A DNA stretch of 52,992 nucleotides from Bacteroides sp. 224 (GCF_010500995.1 NZ_QVMK01000038.1:1-52992); one strand, 5' to 3'. Numbered from the stretch's first letter, positions 34,975 through 44,141 are shown. The notes: generated by a model from the sequence alone, not told the origin. Translations and numbers: made by a program.

Positions 34975-35015
34975 CGCGTTCATCCGCTCATTCCGTTTTT
35001 TCCGCGTACCCATTT
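34975..35015 (+). repeat. solitary arm of the 3.5-kb hairpin family
   Basis: These 41 bases match, in inverse orientation, 3547-3587 at 39 of 41 positions (for example CGCGTTCATCCGCTCATTCC). The partner arm is absent, so this is a half-element, 23 bases away from the perfect 33-bp hairpin. Confidence 0.9.
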
Positions 35016-35160
35016 CCCTCAAAACAAATACAAACTAATTATGAACATCTCCTTATATAAATAACGATTCCATAAGTGAGCCCCTTCTTTATGCCTACCC
35101 CCCTATTTTTATTCCTCAAGGTATACCCTTTCAATGCATTTAGTAGGCTATACAGAAACC

Positions 35161-35244
35161 TTATCATGGACGTGATAAAATATCATCATGAGCCTGATAA
35201 AGTTTTATCATGCTCGTGATAAGAATTTATCATAATGATGATAA
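35161..35244. repeat. palindrome array B: four 18-bp dyads at a 22-bp pitch
   Basis: Units at 35161-35178, 35183-35200, 35205-35222 and 35227-35244 follow TTATCATGnnCGTGATAA (the second is the least regular). Centres are exactly 22 bp apart (35169.5, 35191.5, 35213.5, 35235.5), with four-base spacers. It lies 117 bases past the stop of the HNH gene and about 500 bases before hydE. No gene overlaps it. Same architecture as arrays at 14715-14800 and 52191-52271 but unrelated sequence. Confidence 0.93.
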
Positions 35245-35360
35245 AGATTGTAATTACCTACCTTATATAAAGGTAACTATATACTTTAGGGAATAGAAAG
35301 GGGTGACTTGAGGATTGCAATGACGCTACTATATAGGGCTCGCTAAGTGGTTCTATTTAT

Positions 35361-35990
35361 TCAGAGAACCTTATGTAATTTTTTACGCAAATACCAGATT
35401 ATCACCCCACAGTAAGGTTTTAAATGATGGTTTTTATCAAAAGACTCCCACTTTTGGAGTTGCATTTGGAGGACGGATTTGCTCCATTTACTTTTTTCAA
35501 GAACAGAGCGTAAACCTTCAATAGCTTGTCTTCGATTTAGTTTAAGCATGTGGTTGTTTAGGTTGAGAACTTCTTCTAATTCTTTATTCCACTGAACATT
35601 TGATGATTTTATATGCCCATCTTTTGTACTATACGAAATGCTATTTTCTAAATGTATTTCGAAAGGAGAAAATGTTATTTCCTTATTACCTTTCAACTTA
35701 TCGCAATGATCGTCTCCATTTATACATCCCGGGCAACAAATTACCATATTATTATAATCCAGTTGCAGATCCGGATAATTATCCCGGCATTTGAGATGAT
35801 CAATTCTACTGGTTTCGTTGCTTATTTTATCTCTTACCGGTATTCGTCGCATACAATAGGCACAAATATAGCCTTGTTCTTCCAATAGAGATTCGCGCAA
35901 TGCATCATTAGCAACGTATTCAGTTACTCCTGGTGTTTCTCTGAATTGCTTCCACGCTTTTGGTTCTGTTCCTTTATTAATTTTCTTCAT
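35361..35990 (-). CDS. HNH endonuclease, PtuB-like, of a Septu-type system
   Basis: A 209-residue protein of the HNH group once named 'retron system putative HNH endonuclease' (TIGR02646 type). Seen motifs: CAYC (about 42-45) and a second CPGC later, IDHLKC (catalytic His of the first beta strand), and NNMVICC; a further HCDKLKG follows. In Septu defence PtuB is the nuclease and PtuA the ATPase. The ATG overlaps the ATPase gene end by 14 bases, so the two are coupled. No reverse transcriptase is near, so a retron is unlikely. Family call by motif and partner, not by a search. Confidence 0.85.
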   Translation of the reverse strand: MKKINKGTEPKAWKQFRETPGVTEYVANDALRESLLEEQGYICAYCMRRIPVRDKISNETSRIDHLKCRDNYPDLQLDYNNMVICCPGCINGDDHCDKLKGNKEITFSPFEIHLENSISYSTKDGHIKSSNVQWNKELEEVLNLNNHMLKLNRRQAIEGLRSVLEKSKWSKSVLQMQLQKWESFDKNHHLKPYCGVIIWYLRKKLHKVL

Positions 35991-37266
35991 CTTCGACCAA
36001 GAAATTCAACATTGTTTCTGCTTTAGCTAATTCAGGTAAATTATGTCCAAATGTACTTTGTAAAGCTATTAACTTTTCTTTTGCTTGCTCAAAGTGCCCC
36101 TCATCAATATAAGAAAACAACAGATTCAATTCATTATCCACTTCTTTTACGCGGGGCGTTGTATGCAAGGCTGTTTCTATGATTGATGAAGCATCCATTC
36201 CATAAAGCTGTGTTTCTGTTACTTTATAACCGTTTTCCTTAGAATAGGAAAGCAAGTAAATTTTATTATCTTCATTAGGCTCAATTCCAGTCATTACCAT
36301 AGGCGCATGGGTAGACGCAATAAATTGCAATAGCGGAAATGCTACACGCAATCCTTTAAAAACAGATGTCTGAAGACTTGTATGTAAATGAAGATCAATT
36401 TCATCAATAAGCACGCTCCCCTTAGTTTTAGTACAAGCATTTACACCATAAACACCTTGATTGAGAAGCATACAACGAAAAGCAATATCAGTTACAATGT
36501 TTATCAACCTTCTATATCCATCGGAAAGATTTTCTGTTTCAACTTCTCTTCCATCGGTAAATATATAATAAACCTTTCCTTGATTTGGTCTGATTTGTAT
36601 GTCGGTAATAATGTTGCATCCTTTAGGACCAAGAGCATCTTGCAACGCCTTCCGCACTCCCTGCACTTCTATTTCTCCTTTATTACCTTCTTTAAGAACA
36701 AGCATACGCTTTATCCAATAAGGAAACAAGCCCTCACCATTGAGGCACTCATAATATCCAAAGGATGGTTTATGAAAATAGGCTTTAAATTTATCAGTCG
36801 ATAATTTTCTGCTACTATGTATGTCTTCAGTAGAGAAACTTGCGAAAAGAGGTAATTCTTTTATTTGTTTTTGACTTTCATCAAACAGAGTATCTTTTAG
36901 TTCTTTCCCATACTTCTTTATACTTTCCAACGTACGAGTTCCTGTACGTGTAGATTGTCTCCCTTTTTCAGATTCCAATCGCATAGAAGCCTGATAATTC
37001 AGCAAATTAAATTTAAGCTCAATTGGCTTGTAATTTACTAATCCACTATCAGAAGTTAATTGAGTAAAGTCTTTTTGCGAAAGCCCAATAAAACGGGTAT
37101 TTTCGTCACTGTAACCAGTAAAGAAAGAACTTACAACAGATTTTGCAGCTTTCAGGATAGTGGTTTTCCCACTGGCATTATCTCCTACAAGTAAATTAAT
37201 GTTGGGCGCGAAATAAATCTTCAGGTCTGTAAAACACCTGTAATTTATTAATTGAAGTTCTTCCAT
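35977..37266 (-). CDS. AAA ATPase, PtuA-like, of a Septu-type system
   Basis: A 429-residue SMC/OLD-like ATPase of the type found with HNH nucleases in Septu and in ATPase-HNH retrons. Walker A GDNASGKTT (about 29-37); the ABC-like signature region LSDGYRRLINI; Walker B SVLIDEIDLHLH; a switch histidine in STHAPMVMTG. A small middle insertion (about 95-200) is rich in charged residues. PtuA is thought to sense a phage trigger and license the PtuB nuclease. It is preceded by a -7 consensus 39 bases upstream and followed by the HNH gene, so the pair is a compact two-gene operon. Confidence 0.85.
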   Translation of the reverse strand: MEELQLINYRCFTDLKIYFAPNINLLVGDNASGKTTILKAAKSVVSSFFTGYSDENTRFIGLSQKDFTQLTSDSGLVNYKPIELKFNLLNYQASMRLESEKGRQSTRTGTRTLESIKKYGKELKDTLFDESQKQIKELPLFASFSTEDIHSSRKLSTDKFKAYFHKPSFGYYECLNGEGLFPYWIKRMLVLKEGNKGEIEVQGVRKALQDALGPKGCNIITDIQIRPNQGKVYYIFTDGREVETENLSDGYRRLINIVTDIAFRCMLLNQGVYGVNACTKTKGSVLIDEIDLHLHTSLQTSVFKGLRVAFPLLQFIASTHAPMVMTGIEPNEDNKIYLLSYSKENGYKVTETQLYGMDASSIIETALHTTPRVKEVDNELNLLFSYIDEGHFEQAKEKLIALQSTFGHNLPELAKAETMLNFLVEDEEN

Positions 37267-37304
37267 GAATACAAAATTGTATTAATAAATTCTTTTTCTT
37301 TAGA

Positions 37305-37312
37305 CAAAGATA
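37305..37312 (-). promoter_or_regulatory. candidate -7 element of the Septu-type operon
   Basis: CAAAGATA on the plus strand is TATCTTTG on the minus strand, an exact TAnnTTTG match 39 bases before the ATPase ATG. No -33 TTTG at the expected distance. Confidence 0.55.
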
Positions 37313-37416
37313 AGATAAAGGATGGGTATTTTTATATATAAATAGGAATTTGTTGCTTTACAGCCTTGTATTTACCGGATTTCTAAACTCTCAAATATCC
37401 CCCAAAAGAAAAAATA

Positions 37417-37460
37417 AAGGATCTGTTACATAACGATAAATGGTTATGTTACAGATCCTT
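37417..37460 (-). terminator. terminator of the phosphohexomutase gene
   Basis: Arms of 18 bases (37417-37434 and 37443-37460, one mismatch) around an 8-base loop; on the minus strand the stem is followed by CCTTTATTTTTTC, a U-tract. It lies 29 bases past the pgm stop. Confidence 0.88.
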
Positions 37461-37488
37461 CATTACATTCAGGATGATTAAGTAGTCT

Positions 37489-39234
37489 TTACACCCCCAG
37501 CGACTTCATCACCGCCTTAATCTTTTCTTCTGCAGCAGCATTTGCTCCATCGAAACAGTTGCGGCAGCCCATTTCTCCTTGCACTTCAATGTAGAACTTG
37601 ATTTTGGGTTCTGTTCCGGAGGGGCGGATGGATACTTTCGAACCATCTTCCGTAAAGTATTGAAGTACATTCGATTTGTCGGGCATATCAATATCGGTTA
37701 CCCGTCCGGCTAAATCGGTTTGTTTCAATGTTTGGAAGTCTTTCCAGAGGATGATCTTAGAGCCGGCCATTTCAATGGGTGGATTGGCACGGAAGTCAAC
37801 CATCATTTGTTTAATTTCATCTGCTCCACTCTTGCCCGGTTTTACTACGCTGATGCCTTTTTCTTTAGAGAAGCCATATTCTACGTAGATATCTTTTAGC
37901 AATTCATACAATGATTTTCCGTTATCTTTTGCCCAAGCTGCAATTTCAGCAATCAAACAGCAAGCAGATACGGCATCTTTGTCGCGTACAAAATCTTCGG
38001 CAAGGAAACCATAGCTTTCTTCTCCACCGCCAATGTATTTTTTCTTGCCTTCGCGTATACGGATTTCACGAGCAATCCATTTGAATCCGGTATAGCAATC
38101 CAGCATTTCGATATTATTCTTATCGGCTACCTTCTTAATAAGTTCAGTAGTTACAATAGTCTTTACGCAGAACTCATTACCTTGAATTTTACCTAAAGCT
38201 TTGTATTGAGTAAGAATGTAATATAGATACATCAAGCAGGTTTGATTTCCATTAATCAGCACCCATTCTCCTTTTTCATCTTTGCAGGCAATACCTACGC
38301 GGTCGGCATCCGGATCGCTTGCCATTACCAGTTCGGCATCTACTTCTTTGGCTTTCTCGATGGCCATAGAAAGAGCAGCAGGCTCTTCCGGATTCGGAGA
38401 TTTCACAGTGGGGAAGTCACCGCTCACCACATCCTGCTCCGGTACATGTATAATATTGGTAAAGCCCCAGCTTGCTAAAGCACGTGGAACGATCTTTACC
38501 CCTGTACCATGTATAGGAGTGTAAACTATCTTTGTATCATGGTGGCGTTTAATTACCTCCGGAGCAATAGATACAGTTTTCACCGCATCAATATATTGTT
38601 GATCAATCTCTTCTCCGATGATTTGAATCAATTCGGGATTTCCTTTAAACTTAATATCAGAAGCAGAAGCAATCTTGTTAACCTCGTCGATAATACCGGT
38701 ATCGTGTGGAGCCAATACTTGTGCACCATCATCCCAGTAAGCTTTGTAGCCATTGTATTCTTTGGGGTTATGAGAGGCAGTCAGGATAATACCACTCTGG
38801 CATCCTAAATGACGAATGGCATAAGATACTTCCGGTGTTGGACGAAGATCGTCGAACAAATAAACTTTGATTCCGTTTGCTGAGAATATATCGGCAGATA
38901 TTTCGGCAAACTTACGGCTATTGTTGCGGCAGTCATGCCCAATCACTACAGAGATTTGCTCTAAACCTTTAAAGTTGGCATTCAGGTAGTTAGAAAGTCC
39001 TTGAGTAGCCGCACCTACGGTATAGATATTCATTCGATTGCTTCCCACTCCCATGATTCCGCGAAGACCTCCTGTACCAAATTCCAAGTCTTTGTAGAAA
39101 GATTCGATAAGCTCGGTTTTATCATCGTTCTCTAACATTTTCTTCACTTCTGCCTGTGTTTCCTGATCGTATGCAGGAGTAAGCCATTTCTGGGCTTTTT
39201 CTGTCACCAGTGAAATTAATTCTTGATTGCTCAT
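37489..39234 (-). CDS. phosphoglucomutase/phosphomannomutase-family enzyme
   Basis: A 581-residue alpha-D-phosphohexomutase. The phosphoserine is in LTASHNPKEYNGYKAYW (Ser154); the metal-binding loop is DPDADRVGI; sugar recognition GGGEESYG; and the phosphate-binding tail RPSGTEPKIKFY. It interconverts hexose 1- and 6-phosphates (glucose or mannose). The length and order fit the PGM group found in Bacteroidetes. It has its own -33/-7 promoter and a strong terminator, so it is monocistronic. Confidence 0.93.
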   Translation of the reverse strand: MSNQELISLVTEKAQKWLTPAYDQETQAEVKKMLENDDKTELIESFYKDLEFGTGGLRGIMGVGSNRMNIYTVGAATQGLSNYLNANFKGLEQISVVIGHDCRNNSRKFAEISADIFSANGIKVYLFDDLRPTPEVSYAIRHLGCQSGIILTASHNPKEYNGYKAYWDDGAQVLAPHDTGIIDEVNKIASASDIKFKGNPELIQIIGEEIDQQYIDAVKTVSIAPEVIKRHHDTKIVYTPIHGTGVKIVPRALASWGFTNIIHVPEQDVVSGDFPTVKSPNPEEPAALSMAIEKAKEVDAELVMASDPDADRVGIACKDEKGEWVLINGNQTCLMYLYYILTQYKALGKIQGNEFCVKTIVTTELIKKVADKNNIEMLDCYTGFKWIAREIRIREGKKKYIGGGEESYGFLAEDFVRDKDAVSACCLIAEIAAWAKDNGKSLYELLKDIYVEYGFSKEKGISVVKPGKSGADEIKQMMVDFRANPPIEMAGSKIILWKDFQTLKQTDLAGRVTDIDMPDKSNVLQYFTEDGSKVSIRPSGTEPKIKFYIEVQGEMGCRNCFDGANAAAEEKIKAVMKSLGV

Positions 39235-39280
39235 GACGTTATTTTATGATTAGGTTTAAAAATTATTCTAAAAGTCAGTA

Positions 39281-39311
39281 CAAATTTATAAGAATAAGTT
39301 CATTATTCAAA
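39281..39311 (-). promoter_or_regulatory. promoter of the phosphohexomutase gene
   Basis: On the minus strand a -33 TTTG (39311-39308) and a -7 TAAATTTG (39288-39281) are 19 bases apart, a good Bacteroidetes promoter, 46 bases before the ATG. Confidence 0.7.
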
Positions 39312-39344
39312 AGAAAGTGTTACAAATTGTCGGAACATCGAGTG

Positions 39345-40022
39345 CTAATATGCAATTACTTTTCGAACAACCTCATTGGCTATTTTCTCCATTACATTAT
39401 AACCTTCTTTGTTCGGATGAACCGTATCTCTGCCATATTCTTTAATCAAGCCTCCATTCTCATCTCTCATAGGGGTATTATAATCAATGTAGGCAAAGCC
39501 TTTCTCTTCGGAGTATGCTTTTATTTTCGCATTTAAAGCATCTACCTTTTGGGGCACATCTGTTACATCTTTTCTCCAGCCAAATTCAATGGCTGGCAAC
39601 ACAGATGATAAGATTACTTTAATTCCGTTGTAATCGGCTAATTCCGCCATCGACTGAATGCAATCTAAGGTGTACTGCATGTTATACTCTCCGGTATTTT
39701 CAGCAATATCATTTATACCTATATTGATAACAACAGCCTTAGGGTGCAGGTTGAGCACATCCTGACGGAACCTCAATAATAGTTGAGGGCTGGTTTGTCC
39801 GCCAATTCCTCTGCCAATGTAGTTATTGGCAGCAAAGAAATCGGGGTTTACCCTCACCCAACCCTCGGTTATGGAGTTTCCTATAAAGACTACCTTTTTA
39901 TGTTCTTTGGCATTATCGGCAGCATACCTCTTATAATTAGCCGCATGGGTTAAATTCAGGTTTTGCCCGAAAATGCCTAATGAGAAAAAAGAAAATGTAA
40001 ATAGCAAGAGTAGTGATTTCAT
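39345..40022 (-). CDS. exported SGNH/GDSL hydrolase
   Basis: A 225-residue SGNH hydrolase with a signal peptide (about 1-19). Block I GNSITEGW (Ser50), block II IGRGIGGQT, block III INIGINDIAENT and block V DTVHPNKEGY (Asp199 and His202) are all present. The group removes acetyl or other acyl groups from sugars or lipids; the substrate is unknown. Periplasmic. It follows the C69 peptidase gene on the same strand, 36 bases downstream. Confidence 0.9.
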   Translation of the reverse strand: MKSLLLLFTFSFFSLGIFGQNLNLTHAANYKRYAADNAKEHKKVVFIGNSITEGWVRVNPDFFAANNYIGRGIGGQTSPQLLLRFRQDVLNLHPKAVVINIGINDIAENTGEYNMQYTLDCIQSMAELADYNGIKVILSSVLPAIEFGWRKDVTDVPQKVDALNAKIKAYSEEKGFAYIDYNTPMRDENGGLIKEYGRDTVHPNKEGYNVMEKIANEVVRKVIAY

Positions 40023-40058
40023 ACTATAAAAATTTGATTAGTTGTATTTGTTTGGATG

Positions 40059-41693
40059 TTACTTTTGTTTGTATCTGTCTCCTGTTTGCTTTACATACTC
40101 TTCCAGGAACTCTTTAGGATATCCTGTACGCACAACAGTAGATGGTTGCCCAATGGCATTACGTTCAAATTGTCCGTTCTTCACTCTTCTCACAACACCA
40201 TCGTTGTACTTCACCACCAGGAATTCTCCTAACTTCTTCCAGGTTTCGAAGGTGTTTTGAGCAGCCATATTGGAATAATTGGTAAGGAAAGCTTTAGCTT
40301 CGTCAGGATTAGAAGCATATATCTTAGCGGCTGTTTCTTCAACCGACTCTTGCATAGCCAGATAAGAATTTTCCAACTCATTTTGTGTAGCACGTACATC
40401 ATCAATCATTAAATTGTAGCGAGGATACACCATATTGGCCACCCAGTTAAAGATCCAGAATGCATTACCCCATGAAAATGTCAAGGCATTGGCAGTGGTT
40501 GCCCCAAAGCTTTTCGGAACTTTATTTGTACAACAATAAATGGGCGTATAAGCGCTGGTGTTGGCATCATCCAGTGTAAACCACAGCACTCCACCAATAG
40601 GGTGCACTTTGGTAGCACGCATCTGAGCAACAAAAACGAAAGCTGCCTGTTGGGTTGAAATCGGACGTTCGTTAAAATAGTCTTCTCCATTCACCTTAAA
40701 GAACAAAGGGCTTAAGCGATAAGGAGTTTTATAAGGACCTGCTCCCATATCGTTGGTGATATCCAGTGGAGTTCCTTCGTAATGATCGCGCATGGCATTC
40801 TGCACATCTTTCACCGATATTTTTTTATTTGCCTTCAGGTAAAGTGGCATTGGTTTATCAGTCTCGCCCATGATATAAGGAAGGAATTCCTGTCCTCTAT
40901 CTGTGAACATATTAAAGTAGCTCCATACACGTGCTTCGCAAAAACGACGACCGCCAAAGTCTAACGGATTGTAGGCATCTGCAAAACTGAAATCTTTATT
41001 CACGCCATTAAAGTAACCTTTCTCGCGTGCAAAAGAAATAACATCCGAAGAATACAAACAATTGTTTTTATCATTCATATCAAAAGTACGAATACGTGCC
41101 TGATTGGCATGTGCCGAGATACAATCATCCGGAACACGTACAGCTACCCATACGGCTCCACGAATGCCGGGACCTTTCCCTATCATTTCCAGAATCCATA
41201 TTTCATTCGGATCGGCAATAGTAAACGATTCTCCTCCACTGTAATAGCCATACTTCTGCACGAGGCTTGTCATTACTTCAATAGCTTCGCGGGCTTTAGT
41301 CGAACGTTGCAATGTAATATAAATCAGGCTTCCATAATCAATGATGCCTAATGTATCTGTCAGTTCCGGACGTCCTCCGAAGGTAGTTTCTGCTATTGTT
41401 AACTGGTGTTCATTGATATTACCAATTACATTATAAGTTTGACGGGCTTCTTCGATCTGTCCCAGATACTTACCCGTATCCCACTCATAAATATCTCTCA
41501 TAGTACCTTTGGGGTGAATAGCTGCCGGATAATGGTAAAGCTCCCCAAATAAACCATAAGAGTCTGCCGAATACGAAACAATAGTAGAACCATCGGCAGA
41601 TGCGTTTTTTCCAACAATAAGGTTAGTACAGGCAAAACCGGACGATACGGCTGCCCATGCGACAAGAGCGCATAAAATCATTTTTTTCATCAT
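40059..41693 (-). CDS. exported C69-family dipeptidase
   Basis: A 544-residue peptidase of the C69 (PepD) family. The signal sequence ends at ACTNLIVGK; Cys22 becomes the N-terminal nucleophile after processing, as is typical of this Ntn-hydrolase family. Further family marks: DGSTIVSYSAD, EAWIGEMGPG-like segment seen as EIWILEMIGKGPG, and WVAVRVPDDCISAHANQARI. It cleaves dipeptides in the periplasm. It lies in a run of exported hydrolases (SGNH, C69, M23), suggestive of a peptide or wall-recycling neighbourhood but not proven. Confidence 0.92.
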   Translation of the reverse strand: MMKKMILCALVAWAAVSSGFACTNLIVGKNASADGSTIVSYSADSYGLFGELYHYPAAIHPKGTMRDIYEWDTGKYLGQIEEARQTYNVIGNINEHQLTIAETTFGGRPELTDTLGIIDYGSLIYITLQRSTKAREAIEVMTSLVQKYGYYSGGESFTIADPNEIWILEMIGKGPGIRGAVWVAVRVPDDCISAHANQARIRTFDMNDKNNCLYSSDVISFAREKGYFNGVNKDFSFADAYNPLDFGGRRFCEARVWSYFNMFTDRGQEFLPYIMGETDKPMPLYLKANKKISVKDVQNAMRDHYEGTPLDITNDMGAGPYKTPYRLSPLFFKVNGEDYFNERPISTQQAAFVFVAQMRATKVHPIGGVLWFTLDDANTSAYTPIYCCTNKVPKSFGATTANALTFSWGNAFWIFNWVANMVYPRYNLMIDDVRATQNELENSYLAMQESVEETAAKIYASNPDEAKAFLTNYSNMAAQNTFETWKKLGEFLVVKYNDGVVRRVKNGQFERNAIGQPSTVVRTGYPKEFLEEYVKQTGDRYKQK

Positions 41694-41728
41694 ACAATAA
41701 AACTTCTAATTCTGTTTTTATTCATCTA

Positions 41729-43387
41729 TCACTTAAATGTATCTTTAAGTATTGTTTTATTTCCACAGTTATCTGTCACCTCTATTTCTATGTCATGAGA
41801 GATGCCCTGCCCCACCCGGGAGGTATCAATTTCATAAACGAGCTGATCATTCATTATATTAAGTCCGAATAAGGCATACGCTCCATCAATAGTACCTCTA
41901 TACGATTTGATGCCTGTTTCCTCTTCTTTTATTTTATAAACAATCTTTCCGTTGCGATGCCAGTTTTGCGGATTAACCGGAATTATTTCGGGGGCAATGG
42001 TATCGACAGCCGCAGTGTAAGTTCCCAACTCACGGACACGTGCTTTAACAAATCCTCCTTCATACTCTCCGCCTACACTAATGAGCTTACCTTTCTCATT
42101 GATACGAGCTATATAATACTTCGTGCTATCAGCCACGGGCATATAAAGCAAGCCGATTTGCAAATCACAATAGCTGTGCAGAGGTACTTTTTTATCATGT
42201 AGTTGGTAGGTATAAGATATAGCAGCGGAATCTGCCTTATGAACACTGTAATTCAGTGCTACATCATTATATAATAAACCTTGAGGGATTAACAAATCAA
42301 GTCCCGGTTCTTGCAGGTAGTTTACCTTGTTCCATGTAAAGCAATATTTCTCTCTTTGAGTAACAGGGGGAATCTGTTGTTTTTTTCCTCTCACCACAAA
42401 TCGGTAGCGAGAAGTATTACCATACACATCTTTAAGTGTATATTGAAACAGATAATCTTGTTCCATATCAATGGTTATGATACCTCTGTTATCATTGAAG
42501 GCTTCTAACATCCGTAACGTATTTCCCGGTTCAATGAACGATTTCATGTAATTATTCTCTGCCCAGGAATTAATCATCCGATTCTCGTAAGAAGAAAACC
42601 TGTCTACCGTGCTGCGGAACACATCTTTTCCGTCTACCGACAGAATTACGGTATGCACTCCATAACGGTTACTCACTATGTCCATGTAATCATACGCTTT
42701 GATGGCAGAGCCGATCTCTCCCCAGGCTTCTATCACACGGCTGTCTGTATGCTGAAAGCTATAAGGATCGGCCATTTTGTTTATGACTCCTTTCCCGGGT
42801 TGGGGGAAAAGCATGAATCCTTGTGCCACAGGAGCACGTGTATCTTTAATCTTGGTTTTAAAAAAAGGAAGGGGGTCGATATAATCTCCGGTTGCAGTTT
42901 CAAGCATATCGAGGTGCAAGTGAGGTCCGAAGGAATATCCGGTATTTCCGCTCCAGGCTATTTGTTGTCCAGCGCTGACACGGTATTCATTTACCTCGGG
43001 AATGATTTCCACCTCCCAGCTTTCTGTTTCGTATTGCAAATCCTCCACACGCTGAGCGATGGGCGGCATAAATCCGGATAAATGGCGGTTAATGGTGCTG
43101 TATCCGTTATCGTAAACCACATCAAGCACATAACCCGACCCATGCGTCACTCTTATACGAGAGATATAACCATCGGACAAAGCCCGAACTTTTTTGCCGG
43201 ACACTCCCTGTGTTTTAAAATCGAGCCCGCCATGAAAGTGATTGGCACGCAGTTCGCCAAAGTTCCCACTTAAAGTGAGGGAAAAATCAAAAGGGGGAGA
43301 AAATGTTGCATTTTGCTCATCTTGTGCTTTTACCTGCATCGTGATAAGTAAAAAACAAGCAAGTATATATTGTTTCATTTTTTTCAA
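41729..43387 (-). CDS. exported M23-family metallopeptidase
   Basis: A 552-residue protein with a signal peptide (about 1-21) and a LytM/M23 zinc peptidase domain at about 40-165. Zinc residues are in HFHGGLDF (His52 and Asp56) and FGPHLHLDM (His156 and His158). The remaining ~380 residues are beta-rich, without a family I can name. M23 enzymes cut peptide cross-links in peptidoglycan, or activate amidases if catalytic residues are lost; here they are present. The N-terminal position of the M23 domain is typical of Bacteroidetes. Confidence 0.92.
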   Translation of the reverse strand: MKKMKQYILACFLLITMQVKAQDEQNATFSPPFDFSLTLSGNFGELRANHFHGGLDFKTQGVSGKKVRALSDGYISRIRVTHGSGYVLDVVYDNGYSTINRHLSGFMPPIAQRVEDLQYETESWEVEIIPEVNEYRVSAGQQIAWSGNTGYSFGPHLHLDMLETATGDYIDPLPFFKTKIKDTRAPVAQGFMLFPQPGKGVINKMADPYSFQHTDSRVIEAWGEIGSAIKAYDYMDIVSNRYGVHTVILSVDGKDVFRSTVDRFSSYENRMINSWAENNYMKSFIEPGNTLRMLEAFNDNRGIITIDMEQDYLFQYTLKDVYGNTSRYRFVVRGKKQQIPPVTQREKYCFTWNKVNYLQEPGLDLLIPQGLLYNDVALNYSVHKADSAAISYTYQLHDKKVPLHSYCDLQIGLLYMPVADSTKYYIARINEKGKLISVGGEYEGGFVKARVRELGTYTAAVDTIAPEIIPVNPQNWHRNGKIVYKIKEEETGIKSYRGTIDGAYALFGLNIMNDQLVYEIDTSRVGQGISHDIEIEVTDNCGNKTILKDTFK

Positions 43388-43407
43388 GTTAGCAATCGAG
43401 ATACTTG

Positions 43408-43415
43408 CAAATGTA
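43408..43415 (-). promoter_or_regulatory. candidate -7 element of the M23 gene
   Basis: CAAATGTA is TACATTTG on the minus strand (TAnnTTTG), 21 bases before the M23 ATG. No -33 at the expected distance. Confidence 0.45.
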
Positions 43416-43495
43416 CATTATTATCCCTACATAATAAAAGTTCAAGGTGTTTTTTAGTTTTTAATTACTTAAAAAATGCTTATTCCGGAAAAGTT

Positions 43496-44128
43496 CTAAT
43501 ACCCGTTCGTTATTATTCGGATAGGCTGATTGATATGCACAGTGGTAGAATCTCCATACAAACTCAGCACTTCCAACGTACGGGCACGACGCTTTTCGAT
43601 GGACTTATCCCAGAATTTGCGAGTAAACACGGCATTAAAATCAAGTCCCCCTACCCCACAACCACTTAGATGAGTATATACTTCTTTAGATCCTACTGCC
43701 ATAAGATTTTGCCGCGCGCCTATCGTTTCTTTCTGTTTGAAAACACGAACATCATCCGGATAAGTAGTAGTAGCGCGCCAAGTGTTGGCACGTACCTTAA
43801 ATTTCACCTTGCGTATGGGGTCATAGTTAAAAGGAGTGGTGGCTGTATACGGCTTTAATGTCAGTATAAGTTTTTGCTTTTCCGGCTTCGCGTCGGGCAG
43901 CTGTCCATCCCAGTTTAATCCGGGTTTATCATCAACTATTTCCGGTTTGCCGACAAATGATCCGAAATCAATCATCTTTACGGCATGCTTATTAATCTTT
44001 ATCTCACCATCGCCATGAAGCAGTTGTTGCAGCTTCAACGAGTCGGCAGGTGTCCACTGAGGTTGCTGAGCATGAGTTACAAGTACCAAAGTACCTGTAA
44101 AAAAGAAAAGGTGTAGGCGTTTATTCAT
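43496..44128 (-). CDS. exported protein, resembling DUF4858
   Basis: A 210-residue protein with an N-terminal signal peptide (ending near THAQ) and no cysteine cluster or catalytic motif. Features include QWTPADSLKLQQLLHGDGEIKINKHAVKMIDFG, here shortened to its key WTPADSLKLQQLL and DGEIKINKHAVKMIDFG segments, and a beta-rich remainder with KVKFKVRANTW. It may match DUF4858 of Bacteroides; that is from memory. It is the last gene of the second ECF operon and probably periplasmic or surface-exposed. Confidence 0.65.
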   Translation of the reverse strand: MNKRLHLFFFTGTLVLVTHAQQPQWTPADSLKLQQLLHGDGEIKINKHAVKMIDFGSFVGKPEIVDDKPGLNWDGQLPDAKPEKQKLILTLKPYTATTPFNYDPIRKVKFKVRANTWRATTTYPDDVRVFKQKETIGARQNLMAVGSKEVYTHLSGCGVGGLDFNAVFTRKFWDKSIEKRRARTLEVLSLYGDSTTVHINQPIRIITNGY

Positions 44129-44141
44129 TTAATCTTTCAAT

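Noticed and set aside
35161..35244. CRISPR array
   Set aside because: Spacers are only 4 bases (7 in the others), units are themselves palindromes and degenerate, and no cas gene is present.
36388..36804. 138-codon plus-strand frame inside the ATPase gene
   Set aside because: Antisense shadow of the PtuA-like gene.
35361..37266. Retron
   Set aside because: The ATPase-HNH pair can belong to a retron, but there is no reverse transcriptase gene or room for one between the flanking genes.
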